Position numbers and translations under genes: made by a program
In this document: positions 12,664-25,500 of the stretch, piece by piece
How the letters are laid out: each line of letters begins with the position of its first letter
Position numbering within the stretch: position 1 is the first letter of the stretch
Assembly: GCA_963682055.1 (NCBI GenBank)
Contig: OY821740.1
Location: forward strand, 9,673,314-9,737,313
Source: Primula veris
Taxonomy: Eukaryota; Streptophyta; Magnoliopsida; Ericales; Primulaceae
Length of the DNA stretch: 64,000 nt
Direction of reading: 5' to 3'
The notes under the pieces: generated by a model
Seen by the model: the letters and a program-made list of their open reading frames with translations, nothing else
Told to the model about the DNA's origin: nothing
Databases searched by the model: none

Positions 12664-15600
12664 TGACGAATCCTGATTGTGATCAAGCGATTTGAGTTTG
12701 ATCAGAATTGGTTCATTTGTGTTAAGATTGAGTTTTGGTGAGTCAATTTGATGAGAGAGAGTGATAGTTTGGTTTGATGAGTTAGGGATTTGGTTGATTA
12801 AGTTGCAGAGATGGTGAGATTTTAGTTTACTAGCTTGTGAAGGACTTTTTTGGTTGTTTATTTAATTATAGGGTCTAATTTTGTAAAAAAAGAAATTAAG
12901 GCAGATGTTAATTACACTAATATGACCTTCATAGTCTCAAAAGAAAAATTACTTGTTCATTTTCTTTGTATATGTTAATAATTATGCCTTATTATCTTTT
13001 TCTAAAATATACTATCATTTTATTTTTCCTCAACCCAAACTCGTCATAGTTTTTTACTACTCTCCACAACTAATGTCAACTAATGCCACATCCCCATGCC
13101 TATTGGTGTCCGGCCAACGGCGTAGGTCGGGAGTGGTCTAACAAACTTTCGGTAAGTTCGCTGGAGCTCTGTCGAAGTGCATATCCATGTGTAAAAGTGC
13201 ACAGTTTTTAGTCGCCAGACATGAACGGTGGTAGCCATGCATGCATGGTTTCACCAGACCTCAGATAACCTTAGCGGAGATTTGCCGTCGGAGTGGGAAA
13301 ATAAGTACCAGTTTGCGACGAATGGGTATGTACTTCAATAATGAAAGATTTGAATGTGACACTTTTAGCAAATATAGTTTGAGAAATAAGTATTAGAGGC
13401 TCATGGCGCAAATATTTAGTAACTTGGTATGTTATTCTTTAAACGTTACAATTTGTTCTCAATATCCACATAGAAATCGCACCAAGTTATTAAATTCATA
13501 CCATATATTGTCTAGCAGTGCAGCTTTTACAAAGTAATTTTTTTTCTATTGATTGATCATTTAATGGATCCACGTAAGAGTTTGCTAAGAAAGTGTTTTG
13601 GTAATCGAAAGTGATAAATCATTCATCTGTATCAAAATGCACTCCAACGAATGGTGTACAGTTAGATTTCGCTCTGTTACTGTTACTGAATCAATTGAAA
13701 CAATGAAGACCAGTTCGAACTATGTGGAAAATTGGTGCAAGTCGTCATCATAATTGAGAAAAATGAAAACTGAAAAACTTTGAAACCTTTCCATGTACAC
13801 CACAAAAAAAGAAGAAAACTTTTGGAAACCACGTCACACTTTGACATGGCAGCAGCAGATTGGCCGTTGCAATATTTTATCCACTTTATGTCCTTACTAT
13901 CCCTTTTTTTTAAAAAAAAAATTCACCTAATACGTGAGAGACAAACGGCATTCAACAGCAACTAAGCTAATAAATACTAATATATCGGAGTACATCGTAA
14001 AGAAAAGTATTACTCCGTTAGCCGAGACTAAAGTTATTATATACCCCGTAAATTTATATTTTGATATATTTTTTTTTAGGCTAAATTAATAAAATATATT
14101 ATTTTTTAAATTAAATTAACAAAAATATACCTAAAAAATTTTCATTATAGAAAACATAACAAACAAATTTAATATTGTTTATTCTATTCTTTCTCTATCT
14201 CATCTTACTCTCTCTCTCCTCCATTCTTTGTATCTCTATGTTCTTAATCTTTCTCTTCCATTTTTCTCTGTATCTTTATTTCATATCACACTCCATCTCT
14301 CTCGCCTCCTCCATTACGAAAATCCACCACTGACTACCGAACACCATCTAAATTATATAGGCATCCATATACATATAAATACGGATATATACATACGTAA
14401 TGCATAAATATTACACTGGTTGATATCCCGTAATATATAAAAAATATATGAAATTGGTGAGATACATTTTATGTTGGTGAGATATAAAAAATATTACTCT
14501 TTTCCTCTTCCATTTTTTTAAGTGCTCACAAATTGCTTGATCGGACTCCAAATCGACTTTTGTTTGAACCATTAACTTTGTTATTGAACGCTCTATCATT
14601 TTAAGTTCTGAAATATACATTTTATCTTTTTGAAAAATACTCAAAGAAATTATAAAGTTATTAAAACACTTATAATCAAAATTAATTATTTAACACATAG
14701 TTTAAGATATTGCAAAAATAAACGTGATATACAACACTAAACACCATTTTATTACATAGTAAACATAATTCTAACATAAATATAAACATACTGTATTATT
14801 TATAATCTTCCATCTCATGTTAGTAATACTTTTTTCTATTTTTTGTTATTTGGTTTCATCTCCAAATTCGATTTCACCGATAAATGCATATACATGTATG
14901 TCTTTTCGACCATTATGTTTGATAATTAGTCTTTTTTCAACCAAATATATAAAAAAGAAGCATTCACAATTTATTCATTATCTTTGAACGCAACATGTTC
15001 TTAACCGGTAGTTCTATCAATTATTGATAGTACGTCAATAATTGCTCTACTTTTGATGGTGCAAAATTTTATTGATTTCAAATATTTACCAACTTATTTA
15101 GTGATCCCTTAGCGATATTATTAATAAACGGGTTCTCAATATTTTTTGTGTTATGTGAGGGTTTATTGACATAATTAATGGAATATATGGGGAAAACATA
15201 TACGTGGTTGTGTTAGTTTGTAGATATAAAAATAAATATATTGATATTGGATATTAAATTATTATTTAACAATCAAAAATTAGTTGGTAATATACTAACT
15301 AAAAGAGCAAACATTGTTAACCTGATTGGTATTTGTAATCAATTAGTATTTAGCAACTGAAATTTTTTAGTTAGTGATCAGTTAGTATTTAGCAACTGAT
15401 AACGTTGTAGTCACCAATTAGTTAGTAAATACTAACCGTTAAAGTATTAGTTACTATTTCTGTTGGTATTTACCAACTGAAAATTGTAATTTGGTATTCA
15501 GTTACTATATATCAACTGAAATTATTATAGTTACAAATTATAAACCCATAAGCTCTTATAAAATTACTCTTATAAACCCATCGGCTCTTCCAAACCCAGG

Positions 15601-16777
15601 GACGCTGACCAGTTGTCTCCCGTGATCACTACCAACACATGATAATACAAAACAAATTAGAAAATATAGGGTCTTTATAGGACAACAATATATACTCTAG
15701 TTATCAGTTTTGTTTTGTTTTTCAGGAGATTTTAAACCCTTGCTAGTTTTTACTTTTTATTATCAAATATAAGAAGTGATGAAAAGTAATGTTTAGTCGT
15801 TGGACTTCAGTTTTTACTAACCAACCAATACTGAGAAATATGTGCGACGAAAGGCGTCAATAAATTAATTTCCTAAAAGATTCCAATCGTAGAAACCTCA
15901 TGTCCTCGTGATCTGATCATTATGGAAGATTAATTATGCTAACAAAAATTAATGATCTTGGACTCAGAGTCTCAGACCATCTGTATTTTGTAATTTGTAT
16001 CTATGAAAGCTACGAACTTTATATATAACCCATGCTGGACATATGAAGAAATCCCAACAAATTAGAACATAACAGTATTCCTGGTAAATCCAAATAATAA
16101 AAAGACATGGTACAGACTACATATTTACTTGTCCAGACGATGCTCCTCACTATTATCGGTTTTATGCACCATGTGATCAACTTTCGTAGCACCATCACTA
16201 TGAAAATTTTGTAAAGGTACCTGACTTTTAGCCATGGGTCGCATAATTCAAATAAATTCGTGCGCTCCATACAATAAATTTAGAAAATAGAGTAAGACAA
16301 GGTTTTGAATCCTAAAAATACTTGACTTATAAAGTAATCAAGGTTATCGACACACTGTTAGTGAGATACGGGCAACTCACACCTATATAATGTTCTTTGA
16401 TAATTAAAATTATACCAGTTTTCATATTGGATGGTTGATTATTATAGTGGAAAAATGCATGGGGATAAATAATGCATAAGCTTGTAGACTTACTAATGGT
16501 CTCCATTGGAATTCTCACCAGCAACTTCATACAAGGTTAAAACGAAGGAGAAAATGAAAATGATGAAAACAACACCCCCCCATATTAATTATTTTGCGTC
16601 TAGCGAAGGTTGTGGAGAAGAACTTATTATTTGGTACTCTGTTTATAATGCATTTCACTCATTGCTTTAATAATTGTAACACACTGTGCCACAACCACGA
16701 AGCATTCACAACGTATAGAGTGGAACCAGAACATCAAGTTTTGGGGTTGTCAATAAAAAGATTCAGACCAAATTACG
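12664..16777. other. Intergenic region upstream of UGGT; promoter side plus gene-free AT-rich DNA
   Basis: The bases just right of 12663 must hold the UGGT leader and promoter on the minus strand, but no convincing TATA box was fixed. Further right there is no reading frame of family character. The stretch 14170-14330 is CT-rich. Only the repeat cluster at 15230-15545, annotated separately, stands out. Confidence 0.5.
15230..15545. repeat. Cluster of palindromic TTAGTTGGTAAATAC / CAACTGA motifs
   Basis: Within about 300 bp the words AGTATTTAGCAACTGA, TTGGTATTTACCAACTGA, TTAGTTAGTAAATACTAAC, GTTACTATATATCAACTGA and relatives occur at least six times in both orientations. Such dense short inverted and direct motifs are typical of the subterminal regions of plant DNA transposons. 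The ends of any element were not found. Confidence 0.5.
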
Positions 16778-16782
16778 GTTAT

Positions 16783-17474
16783 TGGCGAGCCTGATTTTCT
16801 TCCCAAGCTCGGTTTACTCAATTTGCGTCGGCTCCGATCTTCCGAGATATCCGGAGTGATTTACGTCGGCTATGGTGACGAGGTGGCCTTCGTGCCTGCG
16901 CAAGAAACAAACAGGGGCCCGGGGTTGGTACCAGGTTTTTCCTCTCCAACGATCAAGTCAGTATCGGTGTTAACTGAAAGTAGGAATATAATTAAGAGTG
17001 AGGGACCGGGCCGGTTACGGGTCGTAGTATCGGATGGTACAGGCAGTGTTCTGGGGGTCCGGGTTGTTTAAGTTTTATCTCTCCTCTCAGTATTTGTGTC
17101 CCCCTCTTAGTGGTATTAGAGGGGGTATTTATAGTGTGATCAGATGTGTATTAGCCATTGGATCACTGTACTGTAAGATGTTGATCCAACGGCGTTAGGT
17201 CATTCATGGCTCTGACAAGGGTACTGTCCTCTTCCGGGGCCCACAGGGAGGTGACCTGTGATTGGGCCACGTCGATGAAACGCCAGGAGGGTCCCCCAGG
17301 GGAGCAGCAGCATTAATTGGTGAAGCGTACTCGATACGCTTCTTTGGGCCGGCCTAGCTTCACCCCGTTTGGTAATGAGCCGGGGTGGTGAGACATCCAC
17401 TATATAGGGCCCCGGTTTGTTCGTTTCCGTGGTGATATCGGTCCGGACGAGGGGACATTGACATTCCCTCGCCA
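16783..17474 (-). mobile_element. Solo LTR of the Tat-type Gypsy family
   Basis: This 692-bp segment is, in reverse orientation, a diverged copy of the 701-bp LTR at 45700-46400. It starts TGGCGAGCC and ends CCCTCGCCA on the plus strand, the same 7-bp inverted ends (TGGCGAG/CTCGCCA) as the intact element. A perfect 5-bp target duplication GTTAT flanks it (16778-16782 and 17475-17479), so it was left by LTR-LTR recombination rather than truncation. The LTR promoter TATAAATA is at 17126-17133 on the minus strand. No internal sequence remains. Confidence 0.93.
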
Positions 17475-18284
17475 GTTATCACTTTAGTCCAAACTTAACA
17501 TGTTCACTTTTACAAGAGAAAAATCATATATTTTTACTCTCTTTTCAAAAAATAAATAAAAATATTCTCAGACCATCACCAGAATCGGTCCATCTTTTGG
17601 TTAGCTAATTAAAGAGTCGTCTATATGTCAAGAAATATAAACTTAATTTTTTGATAAACTAGATATATATATAACAAAAACATGTAAGAATTCAAATTAA
17701 TAGAGAGAACATAAACAACCAAACTAATATTTATGTTTATTGAATAAATGTTTATGTATATTTTTTAAATTTATTATTGACGGATTTCATAATCTATGGA
17801 CATTGTATTGGTCAAAATGTAGAACTTTGAATCTATAGCTTTATTGTTTTCTCTAGATAAAAATATGCATGATTCTGTTTTGGAGTAATAATTAGGATAT
17901 TATTTAATCTAAAATTTGAAATTTATAACTTTTCTAATGATAAGTCGACTTATTAATTTAAATACAAGGACACACATGATAATAGATTCAAATTAAGGCT
18001 CTGTTTGTTTCGTAGTAAAATATTTACGGAGGAAAAATATTTTTTGGGTAAAGTTTTACGGTGCAAACTTTTGTTTGCATTTTATTTACGGGTGTTTGGT
18101 GCGTCAAAGGTTTCCCATGAGAATTCTGTTGGTTTTGGTGTACGTAAAAACAATAATTTTAAAGTGCAAGGACTAAAAAGAAATAAACAATTTTATTTCT
18201 ATAATGGAATATGACTCTATTACAAATTTCGACACTTGCAGAAATTAAATGCAATTAATTAAAATTCCAGCCAGATTAATATAA

Positions 18285-18440
18285 ATTATTAAACTGCTGG
18301 ACTGGTTTGTAATTAAATGAAACTGTCGGATAGAATAGTATAATTACTAAACTGCTGGACTGTTTGTTAATTAAAAGAAACTGCCAGACATGATAGTATA
18401 ATTACTAAACTGCTGGACTGTTTCTGGAATTAAATAAAAT
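18285..18440. repeat. Tandem repeat, about 58-bp unit, inside the nested solo LTR
   Basis: Three successive units share ATTACTAAACTGCTGGACTG followed by a TTTGTTAATTAAA-like stretch and AGAAACTGC. A run of shorter ACAGAA(C/T)AGGAAA-like motifs follows to about 18560. Confidence 0.7.
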
Positions 18441-18969
18441 TACAGGACTGGAAAGTAAATTACAGAACAGAATAGAAATTACAGAAAAGAAAAGGACTGA
18501 AATGAAATTACAGAACAGGAAAAATAAATTACAGAATATAAAATTGCAGAAATGTAAAGACGGAATAAAATGCAGGGAAAAATCAATAAACGAGGCGACT
18601 GTTTAACAGTCTGCCCTTAACCGATATTCGCCTAACCACCTTTGAGGTTTCTGGTTATGATTGGCGCTTCGATCCCAAGGTACAACGTCTCGGATGACTC
18701 GCCAGAAACTGGCAACGAGTCAAGGTCGAGCTGTTGGTGGGTGGCTCTCTCTGACTAAAATGTAATGCTAATTTGGAGAGATGATATATGCTGCTTTTGT
18801 TTGATTTCAGAATGTTGTGTATTTTTTGACCTGTGGGGGGTCTGCCTATTTATAGGCTGGCTGAGTATCTCAGCCATTAAAGTCATTTTACTACTGTCAG
18901 TTTTCGAAATTCGAAACTGCAGTATTAACTTTGCAATGAATTCATATTTATTGCAACAGTTACCGCTTT

Positions 18970-19222
18970 GCTGGAAATTTTCCCGACCTGGAAATTTTCC
19001 CGAGCTGGAAATTTTGGCCGAGCAGGACACTAGGCCGAACAGGGCACTTTGGCCGAGCTGGGCACTTTGGCCGAGCAGGACACTTGGCCGAGCTGGGCAC
19101 TTTGGCCGAGCATGACACTTGGCCGAGCAGGAGCTCTTTTTCCGAGGAGGAGCTCTTTTCCCCGAGGAGGAGCTCTTTTTCCGAGGAGGAGCTCTTTTTC
19201 CCGAGGAGGAGCTCTTTTTCCT
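18970..19222. repeat. GC-rich short tandem repeats inside the nested solo LTR
   Basis: First come about eight copies of an 18-20-bp unit of the form GGCCGAGC(A/T)GG(A/G)CACTTT; then about five copies of a 20-bp unit GAGGAGGAGCTCTTTTTCCC. These units explain the repetitive reading frames in this interval. The composition differs sharply from the AT-rich surroundings, and the array lies upstream of the LTR TATA box, in its U3. Confidence 0.85.
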
Positions 19223-19865
19223 TTTCAATGTGGGACAATTCCCAACGAGTTATCCTCATTAAACCCATTTTCCAGCATTAAGAGTTTTCCTCTTTCTCAA
19301 CCCCATTCTTTGACGCCAATTTCCATTCACTCTCATTCTCCGAATAGGTCATGCGACATACCGTTATGAACCTTTTCATACCATCTACTCAACCGTCTTG
19401 AGTATGGTGCCAAAAGACAACGGCTGTCACTTGGAATCTTGACTCAAAGATGGTCTCGTGACCATTCGGAAACTACCATGTTAAACATGGTTTTTCCAAC
19501 AAATTCTATTGAAATTCAAAAATCTATTAGTTATTTAAATTAGACAAATTCGATGCATAAATAAATAAACATTGTTCATACTTTAAACAAAATATTTTAA
19601 GATGAAAAATATCAAAAATTAACTAAAAGTCACAAAAATGAATAAGTTCGTGAAACTTTAAAAACATTAGTGATTAAAATCACAATTATTTTGACGGAAA
19701 AAAAGCTAAAAGTTCGTCTATTTTTCTGAAAGGAACTTCGTCAACATGTATAGGAAATTTAACCTAAACACATATTTTATTTCATATACGTCACTTATAA
19801 TAACTTATAATTTTTCAGCATATAAACTCATAAAATTATAAGTATAGAAGATATTATTGACTTGT

Positions 19866-20470
19866 TTTAGCTTTTTCAAATTTTCTTAGGTTTTTTAGAT
19901 TTTTCGGAATTTTTTGTTTTATTTTTTCCATTTTTTTTGTTATTTTTTAGATTTTTTCCTATTTATTTATATTTTTATTAGTTAATTAGATGTTAGCTTT
20001 TTCAAATTTTCTTTGGTTTTTTAGATTTTTCCGGAATTTTTTGTTTTATTTTTTCCGGAATTTTTTGTTATTTTTTAGATTTTTTCCTATTTATTTATAT
20101 TTTTATTGGTTAATTAGATTTTAGCTTTTTCAAATTTTCTTGGGTTTTTTAGATTTTTCGGAATTTTTTGTTTTATTTTTTCCAATTTTTTTGTTATTTT
20201 TTAGATTTTTTCCTATTTATTTATATTTTTATTGGTTAATTAGATTTTAGCTTTTTCAAATTTTCTTGGGCTTTTTAGATTTTTTGGAATTTTTTGTTTT
20301 ATTTTTTGCATTTTTTTGTTATTTTTTAGATTTTTTCCTATTTATTTATATTTTTATTGGTTAATTAGATTTTAGCTTTTCAAAATTTCTTGGGTTTTTT
20401 AGATTTTTCGGATTTTTTTTTTCCATTTTTGTTATTTTTTAGAATTTTTCGTGTTTTTTCCTTTTTTTTA
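19866..20470. repeat. T-rich tandem array, about 120-125-bp unit x5, in the Harbinger-like element
   Basis: Five near-identical units each run TTTTAGCTTTTTCAAATTTT, CTT(A/G)GG, TTTTTTAGATTTTT, CGGAATTTTTTGTTTTA, TTTTTTAGATTTTTTCC and TATTTATTTATATTTTTATT, followed by GGTTAATTAGA. The last copy is degenerate. No coding capacity. Confidence 0.9.
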
Positions 20471-20750
20471 TTGGTTAGTAGATAGAATGGACTAATTATT
20501 AAATAATTTTGAAAGAATAGACCTATAATTAATAATAGTTATAATACTAGTATTAGAAAGAATATAGAGAGAGGCCCGTAAACCGTTTACAACTTTATTT
20601 GCGGGGTAATCATTTCCCCCAATTTTACTGGATATGTGGGAAGAGTTTTCCCAAAAAAAATGTTTTACGTTAAACCAATCACCCGAAAAATCTATTTTAC
20701 CCGTAAATATTTGTTTACCCCCATTTTACAACAAAACAAACAGAGCCTAA

Positions 20751-22440
20751 AGGTAATACAGATGTTTCACAATAGAAGTTCATTATATATTTTCGTGGGG
20801 CATGTTTCATTTTATAAGTCCACTTTTTATAAATAGAAAGTTTTGTTAGACAATTTTACATAATTGCCCTTCTAACAATTACTCTACTATAGAAAATGTA
20901 TGAAAAACTAATGTGTAAATTTGAAAAGTATGTGTAAAATCAGTGCACTTTTATTATATTATAGAACGGAGGAAGTATAAGTTATAACCCTATATAGACA
21001 TGAAATATCAATGAAGTGTTTATTTAATTTTTATTGTGGTTGAACTATTTTACAAATTTACATTTATATCCATAATAAATAAACTTGCAAAATACATATA
21101 TATATATATATATATATATGATTTTAATATATACTATTAATATAAGTGAACTCAAGAAATCTTGAGGCTGCCCAATTTTATCCATTTTTAAAAAAAATGC
21201 TCCTATTCTAATTTACTAATTACTAAAATAACTTAATGCAATTTAAATAAATAAATAATTTTTTTTTTCACATATCAAATCATCTGTCAAACAAATCATC
21301 ATACATGTATTTTTATATTACTATAACAATAAAATATTATATTTTTACGATATTCAACCAATTATTTTTATAAACTTTTTGAAAATGTTAAATTTATTTA
21401 TACCGGATCATATTTATGCAACTACGTGTCACACACGCAACGCATGAGCTACGATTATTAGTATATATATAACACATCTCCTTTACTCCAAATACCCATA
21501 TTTCCAATACCACACATCCCATTACTCCAAATACCTAAATTTCTCATCATTTCTTATCTTATGTTACTAATAGTTCCGTCTCAACTTTTCATACCAAACA
21601 CAGTATTTATGGGCTCATACACCCTAATCACACCCTAATCCCATCCCAATACAACCTAACCCCCCATATAGAATAAGCATATCAAATAGCACTGTTTTAA
21701 AACTAAAAAGGAACTAATAAGTTACGAAAATAATTGTTTGTTTGTGATTATTAATACTATAAGAGCATCTACAATAATGTTGTTATTTATATTGTTAACT
21801 AAAGATGTTAGCTAACAATGCAATTTTGTCTCCCCATTAGTTGTGTTAAAATGTGTGTTAACTTTATATATGTTAAAAATATTGTTAAATATAACAATCT
21901 TTTTAATTGTTATTAGTTCATAATATCGCAAAAAAGTCTATCCACACCCACAATTAACTGTTATTTCTCACGTATATCTTTCATATCTCTATCATACTGC
22001 TATTTATTTTCTCGCAGCACCTATTCATAGTACTATATTTTGAATAATTAATTTTTAGTTAAAATAGATAAAATTGTTAAAATTAAAACTAATATGAGTG
22101 TTTAACTTAATATATTTAATAGATTTTTAAATAATAATGTGTTACTAGTTAACAATAAAAAATTAACAAAACTAGTATCAATATTCTATTCTCACGCATA
22201 AAATTAATATCTATAAAATCTAATAGCGGAACACATCATTCAGTTTATTACTTTTGTCTTATGACATAAGCACTCTGACAAGACAAGTCCGTATTTATTT
22301 TATTTCCTAAAATAACAAAAAAAAACAACCTAATATAGAAAACTAAAGTATCTCCTAAAAATAAAATAAAAAAGGAAATATAACTAAATTAACAACACCG
22401 CGTCATATTTCACTTATTCCTACTCCAATTCGATCTCTTC
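20751..22440. other. Gene-free AT-rich gap upstream of ALKBH9
   Basis: No credible coding exon. It contains an isolated Stowaway-like end (GAACGGAGGAAGTA at about 20963-20978) without its partner, a TA microsatellite (21096-21119), and a stretch (21770-21920) rich in GTTAAC/TGTTA words that could be a small DNA transposon remnant. Confidence 0.45.
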
Positions 22441-22576
22441 TTTCTAAATTCTCAATAAATAGTATTCAGTCCCCGGCCCATCTCCTGTATTTATACATAT
22501 ATTCATCTCTCTCTTATATATAAATTCCTTAATTGTATTTGTTTCTAAAGTTGGGTTTTTGAGATATTTAGTTAAG

Positions 22577-25500
22577 ATGGGTGAGGAATTTTTGGGAGAT
22601 TTTAAAGAGTGCTTGGTTTTGTTGAATGAGCTAAGTAAAGAGGAGATTTTGAAAGTTTTGTGTGAAGGTGAAGGTATTTGTGGAAATTGCCATACCGGCC
22701 TCAAGACTCGGATTCAGAATTTTATCAAGAGTAATTAAAGATCATCTCTCTTTTTTTTAGCTTATATATTTGAGTTGTTTATTTCAAATCAACCATATGT
22801 TTTGCATGAGATTGACCTTTAATTTTGATGATTATGTAAGGTTGATTTGTCTATGATGTTTAGATAAAGTGTGATTTGGTGACATAGATGTACAGTTGTA
22901 AATATAATATATATATATATATATATGTATGATTGTTTATATAAGGTCGTATGGGTTTATCAATTTACTAGGGTTTTAGCAAGTTTAGTTTAACATAAAA
23001 GAAGTTAAGCTTATCTTGAACTCGCTAGCACTCTCTTTGGCTCTGTACACTTATATTATTGCTGCTAATCCTAAAAGTTTTATGAGATTGGCCATGTATA
23101 CTGGTCTCCGTTTTCGTACAGGTTGAATTGAACTATGATATTTCTAGTGCCGTTTTTAGATAGATTAAAGAATTCTATTTCGACGACGCTGATGTATATA
23201 GTTTGTTTGATTGTAATATCTATACAAATATTTATTGATTTATTGTAAACAGTTCGAATTATGCTTAGATTGCAAACGGTTTTATGTATTACTTCAATGA
23301 TGTTTTGAATTTGTTCTTCAAATAGGTTGAAATAGTTTGATTTGGTGACACGTATGTAAACAGTTATGCTTGTAATATATCAAGGGGCGATTTGGATTGT
23401 GCGGACCGTACCGACACAATGGATAAACTTTCTATCTCGAGAAAAAACATTTTTTTTGGTTTGTAAATCTCTTCACTGCTAATAAATTGTAGGGGTATTT
23501 ATGTGATTGTACATGATTTTAGTCATGGGGTCGGAGAGGGTTAAAATCTGCATGATGTTTTAGAACTCGTTTCTCAACTGCATTAAGATAAAGTTAATTT
23601 GCTGACATGCATGTACGTAGTTATGCTTGTAGATTTGTATAGTTGTATTGAATAAACTAAGAGTTTAGTTTATGACAACATAAGGGTTTAGCAAGTTTAG
23701 TTTATGGAATTGAGTTGAAAACTTGGTTTATACATGAACAACAAGTAAAGTACCAAATTTAGAAGTTGCTTTTAGGTTCATAGGTTTTCTTTTATTACTT
23801 CTGAATTCTATCACTTGTACCTGTATGAGATACATGTTTTCACTTTTTGCATAATGATAGGATAAGTGCATGCCTGTCAGAGTAGAGAGATCGGCGTTAC
23901 CAAAAAAAATCTCATGTTTTTATTTTTATGATGTTCAATATTAGATGCATTAGTATATAGCTAGCATGTATCTCATTGACCTTTACTTCTGTAAAGGTTT
24001 GCATAAATCCTAAATTGGATCTTCAAATGTTTTAATGCACAACTCCATTCATAAGAAAAAAATGTTTACAATCCGGCCTTTTCCTTTTTCAAATCCTGAT
24101 CTGTCATAGTTTTATATCTGTGTATTACATATGCGCAAAACGCCAAAAAACTACTATAAACTATTATATAAATTTGCATAGAATGTTCCCATGTATATGT
24201 TTTTCTCTGAGTCTTTAACAAGCCTAAATAATTTTAGCTCACATTTTTGTAGATAAAAGTAATAAATCAGAGGTACTAAACGGAGCTAGCGAATTATCTG
24301 AAGAGTTCTGGTCATCGAATTCTTCTACAACAACTTCTTCATCAGATCTGAACCCGAAAGCTGTTAGTTGGATCCCCGAGCCTGTCAGATCACGAAGAGG
24401 GTATGCTAATGTTACCCAATCACCAGCGTCTGTCACAAGCAAAATATCACCGTTGCAGTATTCGGCTCCCCAAGTGAAGACAAATGATGGACTATTATTG
24501 GAGGACCAAGAAGAGAAGTATAGAATTGCTAAGGTTGGGAGGAAAAAGGATTTTAATTATATTGAGAGGGTTGATGGAATGAAGACCAATGTGCTTAAAG
24601 GGCTCGAGCTTCACACTGGGGTGTTTAACGCCGAGGAGCAAAAGAAGATCGTCGATTGCGTGTATAATTTGCAGCGTATGGGTCAGCGTGGTCAGCTTAA
24701 AGGTATGAATACTCTTATATGTATATTGTATTTATTTATTAATAATGGAGTCGAACCGGTAGATCCCTATATCCTTTGCAGCTCGTGCTGCAATCTTACC
24801 CTCTTATTGCAAATCTAAAGAAGATTTGCCTCGTTGACTTACTTATGCTTTTATATTGGGTTGGTTGTATTTCACTTCTTTACCGTTAGACTCTAAAAGA
24901 TGTAGATGTTTCGGAAATATAGTGTCATCTTAAATATGATTTAAGTTTCTTATGCTTTATATTGGGTTGGTTGTATTTCACTTCTTTACCGTTAGACTCT
25001 AAAAGATGTAGATATTTCGGAAATATAGTGTCATCTTAAATACGATTTAAGTTTTGTGTTTGTTTTTTATATAGTGAATAAATTTATTTAACTTCTCTAG
25101 TAACAAATAATACTGAACCGTTTACGTACTTTAATTGCTTTTCCATTCTTGCTATGAATTCATTCCAGAACGAACTTACTTGGAGCCAAAGAAGTGGATG
25201 CGCGGTAAGGGGCGTGTCACTATCCAGTTTGGGTGTTGCTACAATTATGCAAAGGTTGGTATCATTACTAATATTCATTTATCTCCTATATTATTAACTC
25301 TTGGTTTTGACTTATACTTGACATCATTTATTTTCCGCTCCCATTTACAGGATAGATATGGTAACCCTCCTGGCATAAGTAGGGACGAGGAGGTTGATCC
25401 ACTACCACCATTGTTCAAGGAGATGATCAAGAGGATGGTGAGGTGGCAAGTCCTTCCCTCGACATGTGTACCGGATAGCTGTATTGTCAACATCTATAAT

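Larger units (their letters stand above)
18127..19501 (-). mobile_element. Solo LTR (unrelated second family) nested in the Harbinger-like element
   Basis: This 1375-bp block begins TGTTGG and ends CCAACA, perfect 6-bp inverted LTR termini, and is flanked by the 5-bp duplication AATTC (18122-18126, 19502-19506). On the minus strand it reads like an LTR. After TGTTGGAAAAACCATG come a GTCCCACATTG motif often seen in plant LTRs, a TATAAATAGG box at about 18848-18858, and a downstream transcribed-type region. No primer-binding site or coding region adjoins it, so it is solo. It contains short-period repeats (18970-19220) that generate long but meaningless reading frames on both strands. Whether it is Copia or Gypsy cannot be told. 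Confidence 0.85.
17997..20747. mobile_element. PIF/Harbinger-like non-autonomous element, interrupted by a solo LTR
   Basis: The ends are inverted repeats: GGCTCTGTTTGTTTCGTAGT at the left and GGCTCTGTTTGTTTTGTTGT as the reverse complement of the right, both continuing with AAAAT. The element is flanked by the trinucleotide TAA on both sides (17994-17996, 20748-20750), as expected for the TWA target of PIF/Harbinger. Apart from the nested LTR (18127-19501) about 1.37 kb belongs to the element. It carries an internal tandem array (19866-20470) and no transposase. Family assignment rests on ends and target only. Confidence 0.7.

Noticed and set aside
18755..19369. Several overlapping frames of 65-157 aa on both strands with Lys/Ser- or Arg/Pro-rich repeats
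   Set aside because: They are direct translations of the 18-20-bp tandem repeats inside the nested solo LTR; there is no family character, and both strands are open only because the unit lacks stops.
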